Assembly: GCF_003443895.1 (NCBI RefSeq)
Contig: NZ_QQOA01000002.1
Coordinates: 186,001 to 250,000, forward strand
Reading direction: 5' to 3'
DNA: 64,000 nucleotides
DNA from: Paraburkholderia phosphatilytica
Lineage (GTDB): Bacteria; Pseudomonadota; Gammaproteobacteria; Burkholderiales; Burkholderiaceae
The stretch's first letter is position 1; every line of letters begins with the position of its first letter. The notes beneath the pieces were generated by a model. It was not told the DNA's origin. It did not search any database and saw only the letters and a list, made by a program, of their open reading frames with translations. Positions 10,361 to 19,600 of the stretch are shown here, piece by piece. The position numbers and the translations under genes were made by a program.

Positions 10361-10394
10361 AACAAGGCCGTCCGGGCAACCGGACGGCCTTGTT
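10361..10394 (+). terminator. Intrinsic terminator after rho
   Basis: Perfect 15-bp stem (10361-10375 with 10380-10394) closed by a GCAA tetraloop. The stem ends in TTGTT with a few further T residues downstream. Confidence 0.85.
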
Positions 10395-10441
10395 CATTTC
10401 AGGCGCTGCACAACACACATCTCGCCGACCTCGCGACTCCT

Positions 10442-10447
10442 TATAAT
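10442..10447 (+). promoter_or_regulatory. -10 box of mtfA
   Basis: A consensus TATAAT about 40 bp before the mtfA ATG. No good -35 hexamer was found at 16-18 bp. Confidence 0.45.
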
Positions 10448-10485
10448 CCAAGGCTGCAGCAACCGATCGACCAGCCAGGTAGCTC

Positions 10486-11322
10486 ATGCTTTCCAGACTC
10501 AACCAGTGGTTCGGCGCCCGCCGTCGCGAACGAACGCTGCGCGACTTCGCGATCGCCGATGCGCTCTGGCGGACCACGCTCCTGCGCCTGCCGTTCCTCA
10601 CGCACCTCGATGCCGGCGACCTCGTCCGTCTGCGCGAGCTGACGAGCCTCTTCATCGCGCAGAAGTCGTTTTCGACCGCGCACGAACTCGAACTTACCGA
10701 TGAAATGACCGTCGCGATCGCGGTCCAGGCCTGCCTGCCGGTGCTGAACCTGAGCCTCGATCTCTATCGCGGCTGGGTCGGGATCGTCGTGTATCCAGGC
10801 GAGTTCGTGATCCGCAAGACGGTGGAGGACGAGGACGGCGTCGTGCACGAAATCGAGCAGGAAGCGAGCGGCGAAGCGTGGGAAGGCGGTCCGGTCATCC
10901 TGTCGTGGGAAGACGCGCAGATGACCGGCGGGCGCGACGCGTACAACGTCGTGATCCACGAGTTCGCGCACAAGATCGACATGCTGACGGGCGAAGCGGA
11001 CGGCCATCCGCCCCTCTTCCGGCGCTGGCACGCGCCGCTCGACAACACCGCGTGGGCCGACGTGTTCGATCACGCGTACGACCAGTTCTGCGCGCGCGTC
11101 GACGCGGTGCCGGAGCGCCGCTGGGCGCGCTTCGAGCGCGAATCGCTGATCGACCCGTACGCGGCCGACCACCCGTCGGAGTTCTTCGCGGTCTGCAGCG
11201 AGGCGCTGTTCGTCCAGCCGAAGGGGTTCGAGGCCGAATATCCGGAGCTGTACCGGCTGCTCGCGCGCTATTACCGGCAGGACCCGGCGAAGGTCGGCGC
11301 GCTGGAGGGCGGCACGCCCTGA
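10486..11322 (+). CDS. mtfA: MtfA-like zinc metallopeptidase (Mlc/DgsA titration factor family)
   Basis: M90-family metallopeptidase, 278 aa. In E. coli MtfA binds the glucose repressor Mlc and so affects ptsG; whether that partner exists here is unknown. The zinc/catalytic motif HEFAH is at residues 158-162 with the third ligand expected in the DPYAADHPSEFFAV region (Glu). Other family blocks are LSWEDAQMTGGRDAYNVVIHE (split around residue 140-160) and FFAVCSEALF. Single gene between the rho terminator and rpmE2. Confidence 0.9.
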   Translation: MLSRLNQWFGARRRERTLRDFAIADALWRTTLLRLPFLTHLDAGDLVRLRELTSLFIAQKSFSTAHELELTDEMTVAIAVQACLPVLNLSLDLYRGWVGIVVYPGEFVIRKTVEDEDGVVHEIEQEASGEAWEGGPVILSWEDAQMTGGRDAYNVVIHEFAHKIDMLTGEADGHPPLFRRWHAPLDNTAWADVFDHAYDQFCARVDAVPERRWARFERESLIDPYAADHPSEFFAVCSEALFVQPKGFEAEYPELYRLLARYYRQDPAKVGALEGGTP

Positions 11323-11372
11323 TTGCCTCGCAAAAAACTCCCCAGGTATTCGCCAAGCGTCTGATTATCTGG

Positions 11373-11378
11373 CATAAT
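11373..11378 (+). promoter_or_regulatory. Extended -10 of rpmE2
   Basis: TGG-CATAAT (CATAAT 11373-11378) with a weak TTCGCC 18 bp upstream. The leader to the ATG is about 95 nt, long enough for post-transcriptional control, though no zinc-regulator box was recognised. Confidence 0.4.
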
Positions 11379-11479
11379 CGCCGTTTTTCGACCTCAGGCA
11401 AGTGGTTCGCACCCCGGTCAACCGGCATCCCGCCGGAACAGCCGTCGCGGGCTGGCTACCGCCAGATAAAGGAAAGACC

Positions 11480-11743
11480 ATGAAAGAAGGCATTCACCCG
11501 AATTACCGCGAAGTCCTGTTCGTCGACGTGTCGAACGACTTCAGGTTCGTGACGCGCTCCACGATCCAGACGCGCGAAACGGCCGAATTCAACGGCCAGA
11601 CGTACCCGCTCGCGAAGATCGAAGTGTCGTCGGAATCGCACCCGTTCTACACGGGCCAGCAGAAGATCATGGACACGGCCGGCCGCGTCGAGAAGTTCAA
11701 CAAGAAGTTCGGCGCACGCGCCACGGGCAAGGTCACGAAGTAA
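11480..11743 (+). CDS. rpmE2: 50S ribosomal protein L31 type B
   Basis: Large-subunit protein, 87 aa, starting [21 protein letters not shown]. It lacks the CxxC zinc motif of type A L31, so it is the zinc-independent (C-minus) form. Ends with the basic tail [13 protein letters not shown]. The ATG at 11480 follows GGAAAG at a suitable distance; upstream in-frame residues are unlike L31. An intrinsic terminator follows. Confidence 0.97.
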   Translation: MKEGIHPNYREVLFVDVSNDFRFVTRSTIQTRETAEFNGQTYPLAKIEVSSESHPFYTGQQKIMDTAGRVEKFNKKFGARATGKVTK

Positions 11744-11801
11744 GTTCGCGCCGGCCTGCAAGGCTTCACACCGGCGGATCAACGAATCGGCCGGTCTATC
11801 G

Positions 11802-11826
11802 AAAGGGCAGCCCAGGCTGCCCTTTT
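11802..11826 (+). terminator. Intrinsic terminator after rpmE2
   Basis: AAAGGGCAGC (11802-11811) and GCTGCCCTTT (11816-11825) form a 10-bp stem with loop CCAG, followed by T residues. The A-run on the other side could let it work in both directions. Confidence 0.8.
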
Positions 11827-11923
11827 CGTTTCCGGCGCCTGTTTCGCGCAAGGCTGGGGCAGCGCATTTCATCGCCGATCAATGCGCCAGCCAATGCGCG
11901 CTGCATTTCGGGCTAGCCATACC

Positions 11924-12014
11924 GCGCCTTGAATCAGCGCCTTGAATCAGCGCCTTGAATCAGCGCCCTGAATTAGCGCCCTGAATTAGCGCCCTGAATT
12001 AGCGCCCTGAGTTA
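11924..12014. repeat. 13-bp tandem repeat, 7 exact-length copies
   Basis: Seven head-to-tail 13-bp units fill 91 bp exactly. Units 1-3 are GCGCCTTGAATCA, units 4-6 are GCGCCCTGAATTA, and unit 7 differs by one base (GAGTTA). The two homogeneous blocks of three suggest duplication of already diverged units. It lies in a non-coding interval after the rpmE2 terminator. Confidence 0.95.
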
Positions 12015-12260
12015 CGCGCCTTGCATATCGGTAAGACAGTCCGGAAACACCCGCTTTAGCCGAGATGACGCTGGCTGCCCGCCCCGTCTACAATGCCGGA
12101 TGCTCCAGATCGGCCAGCTTCGCGGCACGGGGTAACCGATGCAGCGCGCGGCGCGCATGCAATAACAGCACGCGCCAGACGTCATGACCTACGCCGCGTA
12201 CCCATTCGAACATTGCCCGCCCGCGCCGGCTGAACCGCTTTCCTCGTCGCTCACATCCGC
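12015..12260. other. Upstream region of the GT39 glycosyltransferase gene
   Basis: Non-coding. It carries a likely plus-strand promoter: ATGACG (12065-12070), 18-nt spacer, TACAAT (12089-12094). The leader to the ATG would be about 160 nt. No other signal was recognised. Confidence 0.45.
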
Positions 12261-14021
12261 ATGAAACCAGTCGTTCGTCTCACAGCCTCTGCGACCAGCG
12301 CCCTGCCGCGCTCGCTGCTGCTCACGATCTGCATCGTGTACGCATCGTTCGGGCTGTTCGGCCGCGACCCGTGGAAGAACGAAGACGCCGCCGGCTTCGG
12401 CGTAATGTGGACGATGGCCAAAGGCGGCCTGCACGACTGGCTGCTGCCGAACCTCGTCGGCAAATACATGACCGCCGACGGCCCGCTCGGCTACTGGCTC
12501 GGCGCCGCGTCGATCCGCGGGCTCGCGCCGTGGGTCGATGCGAGCAACGCGTCGCGCGTATTCACGGGCCTGCTGTTCTGCGCCGCGTGCGCGTTCGTCT
12601 GGTACGCAACCTATCTGCTCGGCCGCCGCGCCGAAGTGCAGCCGTTCAAGTACGCGTTCGGCGGCGAACCCGAGCCGCGCGACTACGGCCGCACGCTCGC
12701 CGACGGCGCGCTGCTGATCCTGCTCGCCTGCTTCGGTCTCGCCGAACGCGGCCACGAAACCACGCCGCAGGTCATGCAGTTCGTGCTCGTCGCGATGCTC
12801 GTCTACGGCCTCGTGCGGATGATCGACAAGCCGATCCAGGGCGCGCTCTGGTGGGGCCTCGCGGTCGGTCTCGTCACCCTCGCGAGCAATCCGGTGCTGG
12901 TGGGCGCGCTGATCGTCGGCACCATCGCGATGTGCGTGTTCGTGCGCGAATCGCGCTGGCGTTGGCGCTGGCTCGCGCTCGTGGGCCTGCCGGTTGCGCT
13001 GGTGCTGGGCCTGTCGTGGCCGCTCGTTGCGATCGCACGCTTCCCGGACGACGGCGTCTGGTTCCTGAACCAGTGGGTCTACGCGAGCCTCGCGTCGGTC
13101 GGTGGCTCGGCCGGGCCCGCGCTGCAATATGCGCTGAAGAACATGCCGCTCTTCACGTGGCCCGCGTGGCCGCTCGCGTTGTGGGCGTTCTTCAGCTGGG
13201 CCGGCCTGCGCCGCGCGCCGCACGTCGCGATTCCGCTGTCCGTGATCGTGCCGCTGCTGATTCTCGTCGTGCTGCAGGCGCATCAGTCGAACCGGCTGTA
13301 CATGCTGCTGCTGCCGGCGCTGTCGGTGCTCGCCACGTTTGCGCTGCCCACGTTGAAGCGCGGCGCGATCAACGCGTTCGACTGGTTCGCCGTGCTGAGC
13401 TTCACGATTCTCGGCAGCTTCGTGTGGCTCGTGTGGCTCGCGGGTCTCACCGGTTTTCCGCATCCGCTCGCGCGCAACCTCGCGCGTCTCGCGCCCGGCT
13501 TCACGCCGGAGTTCAAGATTCTCTCCTTCGTCTGCGCGATCGCGGTCACGGTGTGCTGGATCGCGCTCGTGCAATGGCGCATCGCGCGGCATCCGAAGGT
13601 GCTGTGGCGCAGTGTCGTGCTGTCGAGCGCGGGCACCACGCTGATGTGGGTGCTGCTGATGACGCTGTGGCTGCCGGTCGTCAACTACAGCCGTACGTAC
13701 AAGGACGTCGCGCAGCAGATTGCAAGCCACCTGCCCGCCGACTACACCTGCATCTCGCCCGTGCGCTTAGGCGATGCTCAGATCGCGACGTTCGCGTACT
13801 TCGGCAACATGCACTTCTCGTTCGACGACGACTGCGACGTGATCCTGCGCCAGGACACCCAGGACTTCGGCGAGCCGAGCTCGATGCCCACCTACATCTG
13901 GAAGCTCGTGTGGGAAGGACGCCGTGTCGCCGACCGCGACGAGCGCTTCCGCCTGTACGTGCGCATCGACCGGCCGGTGCCGCCGGTCAAGCGCCACGAA
14001 CAGCACTACAGGAAACAGTGA
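12261..14021 (+). CDS. GT39-type (ArnT/PMT-like) membrane glycosyltransferase
   Basis: GT-C fold integral membrane protein, 586 aa with about 11-13 hydrophobic helices, expected to use a polyprenyl-phosphate sugar donor. The first periplasmic loop keeps the acidic pair of the family (RDPWKNEDAAGFGVMW, residues ~33-48) and the GDWLLP-like block (GGLHDWLLPNLVG). The usual KPPL motif is replaced by MTADGPLGYWLG, so its substrate may differ from that of ArnT. It is joined to the MATE gene (2 bp between stop and next start). Acceptor unknown. Confidence 0.8.
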   Translation: MKPVVRLTASATSALPRSLLLTICIVYASFGLFGRDPWKNEDAAGFGVMWTMAKGGLHDWLLPNLVGKYMTADGPLGYWLGAASIRGLAPWVDASNASRVFTGLLFCAACAFVWYATYLLGRRAEVQPFKYAFGGEPEPRDYGRTLADGALLILLACFGLAERGHETTPQVMQFVLVAMLVYGLVRMIDKPIQGALWWGLAVGLVTLASNPVLVGALIVGTIAMCVFVRESRWRWRWLALVGLPVALVLGLSWPLVAIARFPDDGVWFLNQWVYASLASVGGSAGPALQYALKNMPLFTWPAWPLALWAFFSWAGLRRAPHVAIPLSVIVPLLILVVLQAHQSNRLYMLLLPALSVLATFALPTLKRGAINAFDWFAVLSFTILGSFVWLVWLAGLTGFPHPLARNLARLAPGFTPEFKILSFVCAIAVTVCWIALVQWRIARHPKVLWRSVVLSSAGTTLMWVLLMTLWLPVVNYSRTYKDVAQQIASHLPADYTCISPVRLGDAQIATFAYFGNMHFSFDDDCDVILRQDTQDFGEPSSMPTYIWKLVWEGRRVADRDERFRLYVRIDRPVPPVKRHEQHYRKQ

Positions 14022-14023
14022 CC

Positions 14024-15412
14024 GTGCCGGGCATGCTCGCCGATGTGCGGAAGATCGCCGCACTCGCGTGGCCCGTGCTGATCGGCCAGCTCGCGATCAT
14101 CGCGTTCGGCGTGATCGACACCGCGATGGTCGGACGCTATTCCGCTACCGATCTGGCCGCGCTCGGCCTCGGCTCGTCGATCTACATCTCGATCTATATC
14201 GGCCTCACCGGCATTCTCACCGCGCTGCAGCCGATCGCGGGCCAGCTCTACGGCGCGCGGCGCTACGACGAGATCGGCGCGGAAGTGCGCCAGGCGCTGT
14301 GGCTTGCGTTCGCGCTGATGCTGATCGGCTTCGTGCTGCTGTACCACCCTCAGCCGCTGCTGCAGATCGCGCACGCGCCCGAGGCGCTGCGCGAGCGCAC
14401 GGTGTCGTATCTGCAGATTCTCGCGTTCGGCCTGCCCGCCAGCCTCGCGTTTCGCGTGTACAGCAGCCTGACCAACGCGGTCGGCAAGCCGCGGCTCGTG
14501 ATGATCCTGCAGGTCGGCGCGCTCCTCATCAAGGTTCCGCTCAACACCTGGTTCATCTTCGGCGGGCTCGGCGTGCCGGCGCTCGGCGGCCCCGGCTGCG
14601 CGCTCGCGAGCACCGGGATCAACTGGCTGCTCGCCGTCGTCGGCATGACGCTACTCGCCCGGGTGGAAGTGTTCACGCCCTTCGCGATCTTCTCGCGCTT
14701 CTGTCTGCCCGAATGGAAACGGCAGCTCGAACTGCTGAAGCTCGGCATTCCGATGGGCCTGTCGTACCTGATCGAAGTGACGTCGTACACGTTCATGGCG
14801 CTCTTCATCGCGCGCTTCGGCACGACGACGCTCGCCGGCCATCAGATTGCCGGCAACGTCGGCGCGGTGCTGTACATGACGCCGCTTTCCATCGGCATCG
14901 CGTCGTCGACGCTGGTCGCGCAGGCGCTCGGCGGCGGCCGCATCCAGGCGGCGCATACGATCGCACGCCACGGCATCGCGATGGCGGTGACGATCGCGTT
15001 CGTGTACGGCGCGATCGTGCTCGCGCTGCGCCCGCTGATCATCGCCGGCTATACGCCGAACGCGCAGGTCGCGATGGCCGCGATGCCGCTCGTGCTGATC
15101 GTCGTGTTCTATCACCTGTTCGACGCGCTGCAGGTTACCACCGCGTTCGTGCTGCGCGCGTACCGCGTGGCGGTCGTGCCGACGGTGATCTACGCGGTCG
15201 CGCTGTGGGGCGTCGGGCTCGGCGGCGGGTATCTACTCGGCTTCAACGTGAGCGGCGGCGTGCCGGTCGCGCTGACCGGCGCGCGCGGTTTCTGGCTTGC
15301 GAACATGGCGAGTCTGGCGGTCGCCGGCGCGGGGCTGCTCGTGTACTGGCGTGTGATCAGCGGCCGGCGGCTCCTCTCCGACCGCGCGACGCACGGCGAT
15401 CCGGCTGCATAG
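14024..15412 (+). CDS. MATE family efflux transporter (NorM-like)
   Basis: Twelve-helix cation/drug antiporter, ~462 aa, with the MATE N-half start (IAALAWPVLIGQLAIIAFGVIDTAMVG) read in two repeats: the second half begins near LGIPMGLSYLIEVTSYTFMALFIARFG. I chose GTG at 14024 because AGGAAA lies 8 nt before it; ATG at 14033 is the alternative and is 17 nt from that site. Being translationally close to the glycosyltransferase suggests co-expression; a lipid-linked substrate is possible but drug efflux is the family default. Confidence 0.9.
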   Translation: MPGMLADVRKIAALAWPVLIGQLAIIAFGVIDTAMVGRYSATDLAALGLGSSIYISIYIGLTGILTALQPIAGQLYGARRYDEIGAEVRQALWLAFALMLIGFVLLYHPQPLLQIAHAPEALRERTVSYLQILAFGLPASLAFRVYSSLTNAVGKPRLVMILQVGALLIKVPLNTWFIFGGLGVPALGGPGCALASTGINWLLAVVGMTLLARVEVFTPFAIFSRFCLPEWKRQLELLKLGIPMGLSYLIEVTSYTFMALFIARFGTTTLAGHQIAGNVGAVLYMTPLSIGIASSTLVAQALGGGRIQAAHTIARHGIAMAVTIAFVYGAIVLALRPLIIAGYTPNAQVAMAAMPLVLIVVFYHLFDALQVTTAFVLRAYRVAVVPTVIYAVALWGVGLGGGYLLGFNVSGGVPVALTGARGFWLANMASLAVAGAGLLVYWRVISGRRLLSDRATHGDPAA

Positions 15413-15438
15413 CTGGCGCAGAATCGCTGTACACGGCG

Positions 15439-15464
15439 TTACTACGCTCAGTTACTACGCTCAG
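15439..15464. repeat. 13-bp direct repeat, two copies
   Basis: TTACTACGCTCAG occurs at 15439-15451 and again at 15452-15464, followed by a partial third copy (TTAGCGCGCTC). It lies between the convergent MATE and carboxymuconolactone decarboxylase-family genes. Confidence 0.7.
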
Positions 15465-15533
15465 TTAGCGCGCTCCGCTATCACGCGCCGTCAGCGCGCC
15501 CGATCAGCGTTGAACGTCACCCGCTCGTCCGGG

Positions 15534-15962
15534 CTACGCCGTCTCCAGCATCGCGACCTCTTCAGGCGGCAGATCCGCCATCCCTCGCGCCGCGAACACC
15601 TCGCGCGCGGCGAACAGCGCATTGAGCGCCGCCGGGAAACCCGCGTACAGCGCCATCTGCATGAACACCTCGACGATTTCGTCGCGCGTGCAACCGACGT
15701 TCAGCGCCGCCTCGATATGAATCTTCAGCTGCGGCGCCGCGTTGCCGAGCGCGGCAAGCGCCGCGATGGTCGCGATTTCGCGTGCGCGCAGGTCCAGCTG
15801 CGGCCGGCTGTAGATATCGCCGAAGCCGAACTCGATCAGCATCCGGCCAAAATCCGGTGCGATGGGCGCGAGCACGGCGATCACCTTCTCGCCGACCTCC
15901 CCGTCGATTTCCTTCAGCTTTTGCCAGCCCTGCGTGTAGCGGGTGTTGTGTGCGTTATCCAT
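15534..15962 (-). CDS. Carboxymuconolactone decarboxylase family protein
   Basis: Small helical oligomeric protein of the CMD family, 142 aa. The core is REIATIAALAALGNAAPQLK (about 80-100), then HIEAALNVGCTRDEIVEVFMQM. It lacks the CxxC of AhpD peroxidases, so it resembles 4-carboxymuconolactone decarboxylase-type enzymes more. The ATG at 15962 has GAGGA upstream and lies 49 bp inside the end of the MerR gene, so the two are certainly co-transcribed and the regulator probably controls it. Substrate unknown. Confidence 0.87.
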   Translation of the reverse strand: MDNAHNTRYTQGWQKLKEIDGEVGEKVIAVLAPIAPDFGRMLIEFGFGDIYSRPQLDLRAREIATIAALAALGNAAPQLKIHIEAALNVGCTRDEIVEVFMQMALYAGFPAALNALFAAREVFAARGMADLPPEEVAMLETA

Positions 15963-16417
15963 GGCGAATCCTCGTCCTGTGGTTGCGATTGAGAAAATTC
16001 GTCATGCCGATCGGCGTCTTGGCCAGGCTGCTGCGTCGTGACCGCCGGCGGGGCCTGGATCGCATCGTCGTACCAGTCGATCTTGTCCGTGATCGCGGCA
16101 AGATTCGTCTGCAGTTCGCCGATCCGCGCGAGCACCGCGCTACGGTGCGCGTCGAGCATCTCGCGGCGCGCGTCGTAGGTCGCCGCGCCTTGCGCGCGCA
16201 GCTTCGCGAACGCCTGCATTCCGACGATCGGCATCCCGGTCGCCTTCAGACGCATCACGAACTGCAGCCAGTCCAGATCCGCCGGCGAATAGAGCCGATG
16301 CCCCGCCGCCGTACGGCCGGTCGCCTGCAGCAGGCCGGCCTGCTCGTAGTAGCGCAGCGTGTGTGCGGTGAGGCCGGTGGCCGCGGCCACCTGACCGATC
16401 GTGAGTGCTTTCGACAT
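15914..16417 (-). CDS. MerR family transcriptional regulator
   Basis: 167 aa from ATG at 16417 (MSKALTIGQVAAATGL). The winged-helix domain reads LTAHTLRYYEQAGLL...GHRLYSPADLDWLQFVMRLK (residues 12-60), followed by a dimerisation helix and a loosely ordered polar tail. There are no metal-binding cysteines, which fits aldehyde/thiol or organic-effector sensors rather than metal sensors. A 19-bp-spaced MerR promoter lies just upstream, so it probably regulates itself and the overlapping CMD-family gene. An ATG at 16462 lies inside that operator and was rejected. Confidence 0.9.
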   Translation of the reverse strand: MSKALTIGQVAAATGLTAHTLRYYEQAGLLQATGRTAAGHRLYSPADLDWLQFVMRLKATGMPIVGMQAFAKLRAQGAATYDARREMLDAHRSAVLARIGELQTNLAAITDKIDWYDDAIQAPPAVTTQQPGQDADRHDEFSQSQPQDEDSPWITHTTPATRRAGKS

Positions 16418-16427
16418 GACGGAACTC

Positions 16428-16458
16428 AGGTTAGGACTTCGAGTGCACTCTAAGTCAA
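16428..16458 (-). promoter_or_regulatory. MerR-type promoter with palindromic operator
   Basis: Minus strand: -35 TTGACT (16453-16458), 19-nt spacer, -10 TAACCT (16428-16433). The overlong spacer is the hallmark of MerR-activated promoters. It contains a 20-bp palindrome with one mismatch (16436-16455; halves ACTTAGAGTG and CACTCGAAGT). The predicted start is only about 4-5 nt before the ATG at 16417, giving a near-leaderless mRNA. Confidence 0.8.
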
Positions 16459-16558
16459 GCACTGGATGCTGTCACCCGCGCTGACGCCCTACCCTTGCAC
16501 GTAATGCACGCTTCAAGCGACGTCCGACCTGATCCATCGCAAATTTTTTTACCAAGCA

Positions 16559-16589
16559 TTGCATGAAGCGCAACAAGCGTCGGTAGAAT
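16559..16589 (+). promoter_or_regulatory. Putative promoter of the alpha-2-macroglobulin/pbpC operon
   Basis: TTGCAT (16559-16564), 19-nt spacer, TAGAAT (16584-16589), preceded by an A/T-rich tract (AAATTTTTTTA at ~16541) that could be an UP element. The leader to the ATG is about 28 nt and ends with AGGAGCG. Confidence 0.4.
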
Positions 16590-16623
16590 CGCGGGCATTC
16601 TGAAAGCCTCAGGAGCGCGGTCA

Positions 16624-19600
16624 ATGCGTAGCGGCACCCGTCGTCAACGAAAACAATGGTTCCTGGCCGCGGCGATGTCCGCGCTTGCGTTCACGCTGGC
16701 CGGCAGCGCATGGCGCGCCGACGCGGCACGCGCGGTCAGCGTCACGCCGCAGGGCAAGGTCGCGCAGGTCCGCCAGGTGGTCGTCAAGTTCGACGAGGCG
16801 ATGGTGCCGTTCGGCTCGCCCGGCGCGGCCGCCCCCGGCCGCGTGCAGTGCAGCGACGCCGCCGCGGGCGTCGGTCAGGGCCGCTGGATCGACGAGAAAA
16901 CGTGGGCGTGGGACTTCGCGGCCGACATGCCACCGGGCGTGCGCTGCACCGTCAACCTGACGCCGGACCTGAAGGCGGTGAGCGGCCACCCGGTGACGGG
17001 CGCCGCGCGCTACGCGTTCCAGACCGGCGGTCCGTTCGTGAAGAACGTCCAGCCGTACGGCGGCGAGATCGAGGAAAACCAGGCGTTCGTGCTGACGCTG
17101 AACGGCCCCGCCACCGATGCGTCTGTGCGCGAGCACATCTGGTGCGAATCCAGCGGGCTCGGCAACCGCGTGCCGGTGAAGTCGCTCGACAACGCGGCCC
17201 GCGCCGCGCTCCTCAAGCGCTTCTCGCTCGAAAAAGACGCCGCGCGCGTGCTGACGCTGTCGTGCGCGCAACTGATGCCGGCTGGCACGAAGATGCAGCT
17301 CGTGTATGGCAAGGGCGTCGCGAGCCCGAGCGGCATCGCGAACGACGTCGAACGCCGCTTCGATTTCGACGTGCGTCAGGCATTTGCCGCGAGCTTCTCC
17401 TGCCAGCGCGAGAATGAGAAAGCGGCGTGCACGCCGCTGAGCCCGATCCGGCTAGAGTTCAACGCGCCGATCGCGCGCAGCGATGCCGAAAAAATCCGCC
17501 TGAACGGCCCGAACGGCGCGATCGCGCCGACCTTCTCTCCGGACGACAAGGACACCGAAACCTCGACGGTTCAATTCGCCGCGCCGCTGCCCGAGCACGC
17601 GGACCTGACGATCACCGTGCCGCCCGGCCTCAAGGATGTGAGCGGCCGGCCGCTGTCGAACGCGGACCAGTTTCCGTTCAAGACGCCCACCGCGCCGATG
17701 CCGCCGCTCGCGAAGTTCTCGTCGGGCAGCTTCGGCATCATTGAGCGCTTTGCCGAGCCGGATTCGCCCGCGCTCGTGCCGGTCACGCTGCGCAACGTGG
17801 AAGCGGACCTGCATATCGCGGGACTCAACGCAAACACGGCCAACGCGCAGTTCGCGAAGCTGCGCATCGATCAGGACGGCCAGGTCCGCCGCTGGATGGA
17901 TCTCGTCGACCAGTTCGATGGCTACGACATGTCGCGCTCGCGCATCGAGAAGCTCGACCCGGGGCTGCTGAAGCGCTCGAAAGGCTCGATCATCGTGCGC
18001 CATACGGACGGCGAGGATGCGGGCAACAAGGACCCGCAGATCGACATCCGCTCCCTGTCGCTGCTGGCGGGCCAGCAAGGCGTCGAAGCGCTCACGCTGC
18101 CGAAGGCCGATCCGAAGCAGCTGCGGCCGTTCGAAGTGGTCGGCGTGCCGGTCGCGAAGCCGGGCTTCTACGTGATCGAACTGTCGTCGCCGCGCCTCGG
18201 CGCGTCGCTGCTCGGCCGGCCGCTGCCGATGTACGTGCGCACCGCCGTGCTGATCACGAACCTCGGCGTGCATCTGAAGGCCGGCCGTGAAAACAGCGTC
18301 GTGTGGGTGACGTCGCTCGACAAGGGTCAGCCGGTGCCGAACGCCGACGTGCGCGTGACCGACTGCAACGGCGACGAAATCGCGACCGGCAAGACCGACC
18401 CGCGCGGCGTACTGACGATCGGCAAGCCGCTCGAAGCGCTGAAGCGTTGCGGCGAAGACAGCTTCTCCGGCTTCTTCGTGTCGGCCCGCGTGAACGATCC
18501 GAAGACGGGCCCGGACATGGCCTTCGTGCGCTCCGACTGGAATCAGGGCATCGAGGCGTGGCGCTTCAACGTGCCGACGGACACGAGCAGCAACGACACC
18601 GTGCGCGCGCACACCGTGTTCGACCGCACGCTGCTGCGCGCGGGCGAGACCGTGTCGATGAAGCATTTCATTCGCGTCGAGACGATGCACGGCCTCGACT
18701 TCCCGAAGCGCTATCCGACCCGCGTGACGATCCGCCATCTCGGCAGCGGCCAGACCTACCATCTGCCGCTCAAGTGGTCCGCCGATCACAGCGCCGACTC
18801 GACGTTCACGATCCCGACCGCCGCGAAGCTCGGCGAATACGACGTAACGCTCGACGACGGCGACCCGAACGCCACCAGCGACGATGCCGACAATAACGAC
18901 AACAGCGGCGACAACAACAGCAACGACGACAGCGACAGCGACAGCAGCGACGCGTCGGTGCACATGAGCTACGACTCCGGCAGCTTCCGCGTCGAGGAAT
19001 TCCGCCTGCCGGTGTTCAAAGGAACGATCGGCGTACGCAACGAGAAGACCCAGCCGCTTGTCGCCGCGAAATCCGCCGATGTGGCCGTGCAGCTCGACTA
19101 TGTGTCGGGCGGCGCCGCGTCGAACCTGCCGGTGCAGGTGTCCGCGCTGATGCGCAGCACGTCGCCGTCGTTCGAGGACACCTACCCCGACTTCAGCTTC
19201 GTGTCGTGGCAGCCGCGCAGGAGCACCAACGACGACCAGACCACGTCGGACGAAGACAACCCCGGGGACAACACCGCCGACTCCACGCCCGACAGCGACG
19301 AAGCGAAGCTGATCGCCGACAAGCTCGCGCTCACGCTCGATCGCAACGGCTCAGGCACGCTGACGCTGAAAGATCTGCCCGACGTGAAGGCGCCGAAGCA
19401 GCTCGCGCTCGAAGCGACCTTCGCCGATCCGAACGGCGAGGTGCAGACCATCAGCGGCAACGCAACGCTATGGCCGGCGGCCGTGGTCGCGGGCGTGAAG
19501 TCCGGGCAGTGGGTGTCGGTCGGCAACACGGTGCCGGTGAAGGCGCTCGCGGTCGATCTGCAGGGCAAGCCGCGCGCCGGCGTGCCGCTCGAAGTACGCG

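Noticed and set aside
11924..12014. 13-bp repeats considered as a CRISPR array
   Set aside because: Units abut directly with no spacers and are too short.
12371..15412. A 1013-codon plus-strand frame covering the glycosyltransferase and MATE genes
   Set aside because: Its first ~550 codons are an out-of-frame shadow of the glycosyltransferase; only the MATE part after 14024 has real protein features.
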